Shown: piece by piece, positions 6,408-10,671 of the stretch
Layout of the letters: every line of letters begins with the position of its first letter
How positions within the stretch are numbered: position 1 is the first letter of the stretch
Origin: Planctomycetaceae bacterium
GTDB lineage: Bacteria; Planctomycetota; Planctomycetia; Pirellulales; Thermoguttaceae
Direction of reading: 5' to 3'
Assembly (NCBI GenBank): GCA_031254675.1
Contig: JAIRTV010000012.1
Coordinates: 1-10,671 of the forward strand
DNA: 10,671 nt
Notes under the pieces: generated by a model
What the model was told of the DNA's origin: nothing
Database searches by the model: none
What the model saw: only the letters and a program-made list of their open reading frames with translations
Program-made: the position numbers and the translations under genes

Positions 6408-7259
6408 TTACGCTGGTTTTGTTTTAACGAAATGTTTATCGAGACAGAGTTCTTTTTCAGAAATTCCCAGAGCAATCCCAACAAGATCCGAAAGATAATA
6501 CACGGGCAAATTGAGTTGTTCTTTAAATTGTTTTTCGATGGCGGCTTGTTTCATATCGAGGTTGACATGGCACATCGGGCAAGCAACAACCATACAATTA
6601 GCACCATGTTTTTTGGCGTTACGAAGAATTTTGCCTGCTAAATCAATAATGATGGAATCGTCGGCTAAGGTTAATCCGGCGCCGCAACATTCCGTTTTAT
6701 AATTCCAATCGTCAACCGGTTCCGCTCCCAACGCTTGGAGCAATATTTCCATCGAACTTGGTTGTTCGCAGTCGTCGAATTGCAAATCTTTAGGCGGACG
6801 AGTTAGCAAACATCCGTAATAACATGCCGGTTTGTAACCGTCCAATTTTTTCGTAACTAACGCCGTGAGTTTTTCGAGACCGATTTTTTGAAAAATTTGA
6901 ATTAGATTAACAATTTCCGTTGTTCCGGCAACAGCATCTTCGACAATTTGTGACATTTCATGGCGTAGTGCTTCTGAATTTTTCAATTCATTGGTCACTT
7001 TAATCAGTTCCATCGAACACATGGGGCAAGGCGCAAAAAGTTGTTGGATACCGTCCCGTTCGGCGATTGCCAGGTTGCGGGCGGGCAATGCGATTGCCAG
7101 TTTTTTATTGATATTGTGTGCCGCTGTTGCGCCGCAACAAATCCAATCGTCAAGTTCACGCAAACCAATTTGAAGTCGCTTCATACATGCCCGAACCGAT
7201 TTTTCATAGTCATAAGACGAACCATGTAACGCACAACCAGGATAATAACCAATGTCCAT
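6408..7259 (-). CDS. HdrB-family protein with two CCG domains
   Basis: This 283-residue protein matches subunit B of CoB-CoM heterodisulfide reductase. That family reduces disulfides or accepts electrons using non-cubane iron-sulfur clusters held by two CCG motifs. Motif one is C9-x31-C41C42-x35-C78xxC81, within YYPGC, WICCGA and PCPMC. Motif two is C146/C150, C191C192 and C227xxC230, within CYYGC, ECCGAG and ACPMC. All cysteines are present, so both sites look intact. The C-terminal LPVYYLSDLVGIALG is typical of HdrB. The start at ATG 7259 is set by AAGGAG six bases upstream; an in-frame ATG at 7274 overlaps that site and is rejected. It has its own promoter (7353-7381). No HdrA or HdrC lies alongside in the window. 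Bacterial HdrB-like proteins serve varied redox complexes, so the partner and substrate are unknown. Confidence 0.9.
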   Translation of the reverse strand: MDIGYYPGCALHGSSYDYEKSVRACMKRLQIGLRELDDWICCGATAAHNINKKLAIALPARNLAIAERDGIQQLFAPCPMCSMELIKVTNELKNSEALRHEMSQIVEDAVAGTTEIVNLIQIFQKIGLEKLTALVTKKLDGYKPACYYGCLLTRPPKDLQFDDCEQPSSMEILLQALGAEPVDDWNYKTECCGAGLTLADDSIIIDLAGKILRNAKKHGANCMVVACPMCHVNLDMKQAAIEKQFKEQLNLPVYYLSDLVGIALGISEKELCLDKHFVKTKPA

Positions 7260-7265
7260 TCGTTT

Positions 7266-7271
7266 CTCCTT
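7266..7271 (-). promoter_or_regulatory. Shine-Dalgarno fixing the HdrB-like start
   Basis: On the minus strand AAGGAG is followed by AAACGA and then ATG at 7259. This six-base spacing is ideal. It overlaps the coding frame that would begin at ATG 7274, which shows the longer start is not used. Confidence 0.8.
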
Positions 7272-7352
7272 CATTTTGTCTGTTGTTTACAGAGTTACGC
7301 AGATTTTGGAAAGATTGTTTCTTTTTCAAAAATAACTTTTCTAAAGGCAACC

Positions 7353-7381
7353 ATTATATCCAAAATGTTCCAGACACTCAA
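7353..7381 (-). promoter_or_regulatory. Sigma70-type promoter of the HdrB-like gene
   Basis: On the minus strand TTGAGT (7381-7376) is followed by exactly 17 bases and then a perfect TATAAT (7358-7353). Transcription should start near 7346, leaving a leader of about 87 bases before ATG 7259. It lies between the hairpin at 7447-7477 and the gene, so the HdrB-like gene can be expressed independently of the upstream glycosidase-like genes. This is the best promoter match in the window. Confidence 0.7.
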
Positions 7382-7446
7382 GGGAACTGCCGGAAATCTA
7401 ATTTTCTTGGCATTGATAGGCTGATGTGTTCATTTAGGTTAACAAA

Positions 7447-7477
7447 GTGAGCAATGTCTCACCGAAACATTGCTCAC
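7447..7477 (-). terminator. Perfect 11-bp hairpin, likely terminator of the Tat-exported gene
   Basis: GTGAGCAATGT (7447-7457) and ACATTGCTCAC (7467-7477) are perfect inverted arms with a 9-base loop. On the minus strand the hairpin begins 50 bases after the stop codon at 7528 and is followed by TTTGTT, a weak T-tract. It sits upstream of the promoter at 7353-7381, so it would separate two transcription units. The remaining bases of 7260-7527 hold no coding frame that I can support. Confidence 0.5.
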
Positions 7478-7527
7478 CGGAAGTTAATATTTATACTAAA
7501 ATCAAACACGTAAACATCAGAATAATG

Positions 7528-8703
7528 TTACTGTTTTTCATTAACGCTAACATAATCCAACGGCAAATTATTGTAAAGGCGGGCAAGAACCGCAATACGA
7601 AAATCACCGTGCCCAAAATGATCAATCGATTTGGAAAGATAATGAGAAATGGGCGGTTTCACGGAATCAGCATCAGCTCTTGTATAATCACTAATTCCTA
7701 TTTTTCGTTTTACTGCGTCAACAGCAAGTTTCACAAATAAATCTTGATCTTTTGCATTGGCGGTACAGAGAATTTGTTTTGCTTCCGGTTTGAGGTATTT
7801 ACGTACTTTTTGCATTCCTTGAATATCGACAAACTCACTTTGTAACCAATCAATTTCTTTCAAAAGCGAAGTTTCTTCGTATTCCAGACTATTAACGTCA
7901 TACGTCGCCAGCCAAATGATACTGTTTGGTTTAACCTGTTTTGTTACTGTTTTTATTTGTTGCCATGCTCGTTCAATGGCTTTGCGGCGGAAAACGAGTT
8001 CTATTTCCGGCGACATTTTTTCTTTGCCGGGGAATTTTTCTTCCATTAATTCCTGATACATTTCCTGCTCGCACGGCAACCATTGCAACGGCGGCAAGGG
8101 ACTTTTTCCACCGCCGGGATTGTGAAACCAATCTAACATAAACCCGTCAATATCCGCTTTTTTCAGAGCTTCTTCAATTGAGGCACATAAATAATTGAGA
8201 TATGTTTTCGTAAAAGGAATCCGTTGCAGACCTTTCTTGTAGCAAGAATCGTTATGTTCTTTTTCCCATCGTGCGTTGTCGCCGATACAAAAAGTTCCCA
8301 TTACTTTTTTGTTTTTTTGATGACCAAGCCGCACCATTTCTGTTAGAAAATCATGCTTCAAACCGGGTTGTTCCGGTGTCACTTTGCTTTTGTACCAAGC
8401 ATAACCATTGACACTAACAACAGGTACTTTAATTGTGTTACAACCGAAATCAAAATACCATTGTGCATGTTCTTTTGGATCGGCGTTTGCCCATTGACCG
8501 GGTTTCGCAAGACTACCGTTTTGATTGAAATTGAAATCAATAGTAAATGTACGAATTGGTTCATCATCATTCGTTTTGTCGGCAGCCTGAATTGGTGAAA
8601 TCCAATCAGGTTGCAAAATGCCGGTCAACGCCGCACTCACAGCAAAAGCACCGCTCTGTTTCAAAAAATAGCGGCGAGTATTTTTGTTGTCATTTGTTTT
8701 CAT
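7528..8703 (-). CDS. Tat-exported TIM-barrel glycoside hydrolase-like protein
   Basis: This 391-residue protein has a clear twin-arginine signal: TRRYFLK (9-15), a hydrophobic stretch, and likely cleavage near IQA (38-40). It should fold in the cytoplasm and then be exported. The body looks like a TIM-barrel glycosidase-like domain: TIDFNFN at strand one, GCNTIKVPVVSVNGYAWY (87-104), KKVMGTFCIGD, then IDGFMLDWFHNPG (185-197), where D191 at a strand end is a candidate catalytic acid, and IIWLATYDVNSLEY later. This resembles uncharacterised GH-like families with a DGxxxDW motif; I cannot name one firmly. The start at ATG 8703 is chosen because TAGGAG lies seven bases upstream and the Tat motif then sits at the N-terminus. 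The gene follows the fusion gene by 68 bases and is probably co-transcribed with it. Confidence 0.75.
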   Translation of the reverse strand: MKTNDNKNTRRYFLKQSGAFAVSAALTGILQPDWISPIQAADKTNDDEPIRTFTIDFNFNQNGSLAKPGQWANADPKEHAQWYFDFGCNTIKVPVVSVNGYAWYKSKVTPEQPGLKHDFLTEMVRLGHQKNKKVMGTFCIGDNARWEKEHNDSCYKKGLQRIPFTKTYLNYLCASIEEALKKADIDGFMLDWFHNPGGGKSPLPPLQWLPCEQEMYQELMEEKFPGKEKMSPEIELVFRRKAIERAWQQIKTVTKQVKPNSIIWLATYDVNSLEYEETSLLKEIDWLQSEFVDIQGMQKVRKYLKPEAKQILCTANAKDQDLFVKLAVDAVKRKIGISDYTRADADSVKPPISHYLSKSIDHFGHGDFRIAVLARLYNNLPLDYVSVNEKQ

Positions 8704-8710
8704 GGGATTA

Positions 8711-8716
8711 CTCCTA
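8711..8716 (-). promoter_or_regulatory. Shine-Dalgarno fixing the Tat-protein start
   Basis: TAGGAG on the minus strand is followed by seven bases and ATG 8703. The frame is open for 31 more codons upstream to ATG 8796, which would bury the Tat signal and overlap the preceding gene, so the shorter start is preferred. Confidence 0.75.
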
Positions 8717-8771
8717 TAAATTGAGGGTGAAAATGGAAACTTGTTAAGGATTGATTGAATTGTCGTTATTT

Positions 8772-10671
8772 TTATTTTTTTGACTGTTGCATACATTGTT
8801 GCAACGGAATAATATCAATAACGGAAATCGTATGCGGGGTGTCATGTTTTGTGTTTTTCATTCCGGAAGAAACGGCGTCGAAATTGGAGATAATCATTTT
8901 GCCGTCCACAACCACGCATTCACATGGAGCGTCCAACAAACCATCAACTCCATCAGTATCACCGTTTTCCCAAAGTTTCCAACATTGAACTTGTGTTTGT
9001 TCTTCACGAAAAGGCGTCATCACACGAATCGCATTTTCTTTCGGATCGTTGATGAAAATTAATTTTGAAACGGGATCGAAGAAAAGACCGTCGCAACAAG
9101 GACAACAATCTGTATCATCAAGAATTTTGATACACTTAACCGAATCATCTTCGTTAATTGTAACTGCAAAAATCGCACCGTCGCCGACATTGCCGAAATA
9201 AATCACGTTGTTGTGATCGACGGTCAAACCGTCTGCGCCGCTGATTTTCCAACCGCTTTTCTTCACTTCTTGTTTGATGACAAGATGTTTATCCTGACCA
9301 TTTGGCAGAACGTTGAGTGGTTCGGTTTGCTTGAGAATTTCATCTTTTTTGAAACGCCAAAGTCCGCCGATTCCAGAATAACCTTCCAAATCAAGACAGG
9401 TATCTGTAACCCAAAGTTCCTCGTTATGCCACAAAATCGCGTTGGGAAGTTTCAAACCCACAACCACGGGTGTTATGATTCCGGTTGATTTACCGTTTTT
9501 CATTTCAACTTTCAAAATTCGCGATTTGTGATTTTTGTTGTACGAATATTGATTATCACAGACATAAAGGTTGCCGTCGGGACCAAAATCAAGTCCCATC
9601 GCTCCTGTCTGACCGGTTTCTTCCAACGGCGGATATTCCAGTAATTTTTCGAGTTTACCGTTTTTGTGCAAAATATTTAGTGTTGCCGGAAAATCTTTTT
9701 TCTTGCCGCCTTCCGCAACACCGTTGAGATTCGGACAATTCATATAAATTGTTCCGGTTTTTTCCTCAACCGTTAAACCGTCAGGGTTATGACACCATTC
9801 CGGCAAAGCGGCAAAGAGTTTCGGTTTATATTGTTCATGATTTTGTAAATCAATGTTGACCTGATCTTCCGAACAATCAACAATTTTCAATACGAAAACT
9901 TCTTCGGCAGCGAATTTCAGTGAATCAGGAAATGCCGGTAAATCAATTGTCGTACCATCAGCATTATATCGCGTTACTTTTATTTTTGTCGGATTAAAGC
10001 CTATTTCTGTCACGTCAAAATCCAAACGGTTCTCAATTGATTGATCAGAAAAATTCGCAAAGAGTAAAACAGCGGTTTTTTGTGACGGAATCCGCCATGC
10101 TCCGGCTCGAACAATATCTGTTGTTACAATTGTTGGCTGAAAAAAAAGCCAGTCGGCAGTGATTCGCGGCATGTTTCCGTGCAGTTTCGGTGGTCTTGCC
10201 ATTTCGCCTTTGTAAAAAAATTCACGGAATTGATACCGCAGCGCAACGATTTTTTTTAGAAATTCAAATTTTTGTGGTTCATTCACAACTTGCGGAGAAA
10301 TCCAGCCGATCTGTTCACCGAAAACAAAGGATTCCGCCATCTTCATTTTCGCTGCAATAACATGATCTGCTCCGTCGCCGTAACTTCGTCCGAACATCTG
10401 AATTGCTCCGCCGTACAAAGGAGTGTTTCCGATTGACTGCGTTGAAACAAGTTCATCGGGAAATTGGGCAATAAGTTGCGTTTTACTGCGATTGATGTTG
10501 GAGACAATAAATTGACTCGGTACAACAATGTCTCCGTAACGTAATTCAACGACAACGACAGATTTCAGATCGAACCAACGTCTTGCCGGATCAAGATCAA
10601 CATTTTGAACGACAAGCCCATTGGCAGGAATTTTGTGAATTTCAATCTGTAATTCCGTTGCAAAAAGAAAA
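8772..10671 (-). CDS. Partial: glycosidase-like domain fused to an SMP-30/gluconolactonase-like beta-propeller
   Basis: The frame is open from the TAA at 8774-8772 to the right edge, so about 632 residues are visible and the N-terminus is outside. The first 280 or so residues look like the end of a glycosidase-type protein. GRSYGDGADHVIAAKMKMAE and FGEQIGW resemble the late barrel segments of uncharacterised GH-like families (DUF6259-like, tentative), and a beta-sandwich-like stretch follows (AVLLFANFSD, FDVTEIGFNPTKIKVTRYNADG). From about residue 285 to the end is a beta-propeller of the SMP-30 type. Its blades repeat a DGL/xxD pattern: NPDGLTVE, GLDFGPDGNLYVCDN, LPNAILW...LWVTDT, GADGLTVD, CDGLFFD and GVDGLLD...MIISNFD. 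Such propellers hydrolyse lactones or bind ligands. An oddity is DCCPCCDG, four cysteines in five residues. No promoter is visible; it probably leads an operon with the gene at 7528-8703. Confidence 0.75.
   Translation of the reverse strand, partial: FLFATELQIEIHKIPANGLVVQNVDLDPARRWFDLKSVVVVELRYGDIVVPSQFIVSNINRSKTQLIAQFPDELVSTQSIGNTPLYGGAIQMFGRSYGDGADHVIAAKMKMAESFVFGEQIGWISPQVVNEPQKFEFLKKIVALRYQFREFFYKGEMARPPKLHGNMPRITADWLFFQPTIVTTDIVRAGAWRIPSQKTAVLLFANFSDQSIENRLDFDVTEIGFNPTKIKVTRYNADGTTIDLPAFPDSLKFAAEEVFVLKIVDCSEDQVNIDLQNHEQYKPKLFAALPEWCHNPDGLTVEEKTGTIYMNCPNLNGVAEGGKKKDFPATLNILHKNGKLEKLLEYPPLEETGQTGAMGLDFGPDGNLYVCDNQYSYNKNHKSRILKVEMKNGKSTGIITPVVVGLKLPNAILWHNEELWVTDTCLDLEGYSGIGGLWRFKKDEILKQTEPLNVLPNGQDKHLVIKQEVKKSGWKISGADGLTVDHNNVIYFGNVGDGAIFAVTINEDDSVKCIKILDDTDCCPCCDGLFFDPVSKLIFINDPKENAIRVMTPFREEQTQVQCWKLWENGDTDGVDGLLDAPCECVVVDGKMIISNFDAVSSGMKNTKHDTPHTISVIDIIPLQQCMQQSKK

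Noticed and set aside
6315..6641. 108-codon + strand frame overlapping the 3' part of the HdrB-like gene
   Set aside because: It is antisense to a clear conserved protein, has no recognisable motif and has no ribosome site.
7260..7274. HdrB-like start at ATG 7274
   Set aside because: It overlaps the ideal Shine-Dalgarno for ATG 7259, and HdrB proteins typically begin directly with the YYPGC segment.
7282..7346. Riboswitch in the HdrB-like leader
   Set aside because: The leader of about 87 bases is A-rich with no stable stem or conserved riboswitch motif that I could identify.
8704..8796. 31-codon N-terminal extension of the Tat protein
   Set aside because: It would place the twin-arginine motif at residue 41 and overlap the preceding gene, while ATG 8703 has a good ribosome site.
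10416..10418. TTG as the start of the fusion protein
   Set aside because: The same frame continues without a stop to the right edge with protein-like sequence (GNTPL directly before it), so this TTG is an internal leucine.

Overview
The window reads as AT-rich bacterial chromosome. Several traits together point, by inference only, to a Planctomycetota member of the Pirellulales/Thermoguttaceae kind: an exported sugar-isomerase-like TIM-barrel protein next to a cytoplasmic one, a Tat-exported glycosidase-like protein, a large BamD-like TPR lipoprotein with a long Pro-rich linker, and a stand-alone HdrB-type protein. Shine-Dalgarno sequences are clear before three genes (starts 229, 7259, 8703) and weak or absent before the others. 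No rRNA, tRNA, CRISPR array, transposase or phage gene is visible.

Left part (1-6008, all on the + strand). A promoter with an overlapping palindrome (106-143) precedes a cytoplasmic sugar phosphate isomerase/epimerase-like gene (229-1281), closed by a likely intrinsic terminator (1354-1408). Then come a secreted sugar isomerase-like gene (1459-2355), nadD of NAD synthesis (2371-3024, only 15 bases later), recO of recombinational repair (best start 3160), and after a 173-base spacer with small repeats a 617-residue BamD-like TPR lipoprotein (4155-6008).

Middle (6009-6407). This gene-free gap lies between convergent genes and is dense in structure: a heptanucleotide repeat array, a long nested hairpin likely to stop transcription, a cluster with a repeated AACATCACCTAC word, and a further imperfect inverted repeat.

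Right part (6408-10671, all on the - strand). Transcription runs leftward from beyond the window. A glycosidase-like/beta-propeller fusion protein (8772 to the right edge, N-terminus outside) is followed 68 bases later by a Tat-exported TIM-barrel glycosidase-like protein (7528-8703), then a hairpin (7447-7477), then an independent sigma70-like promoter (7353-7381) driving an HdrB-family cysteine-rich protein (6408-7259).

Functionally, the two right-hand carbohydrate genes look like one exported sugar-processing unit. The two isomerase-like genes on the left are a plausible exported/cytoplasmic pair. nadD, recO and the BamD-like gene are housekeeping. I do not see convincing evidence of a wholly new multi-gene system. 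The most unusual items are the structured gap at 6009-6299, the glycosidase/propeller fusion, and the solitary HdrB unit with its own promoter.
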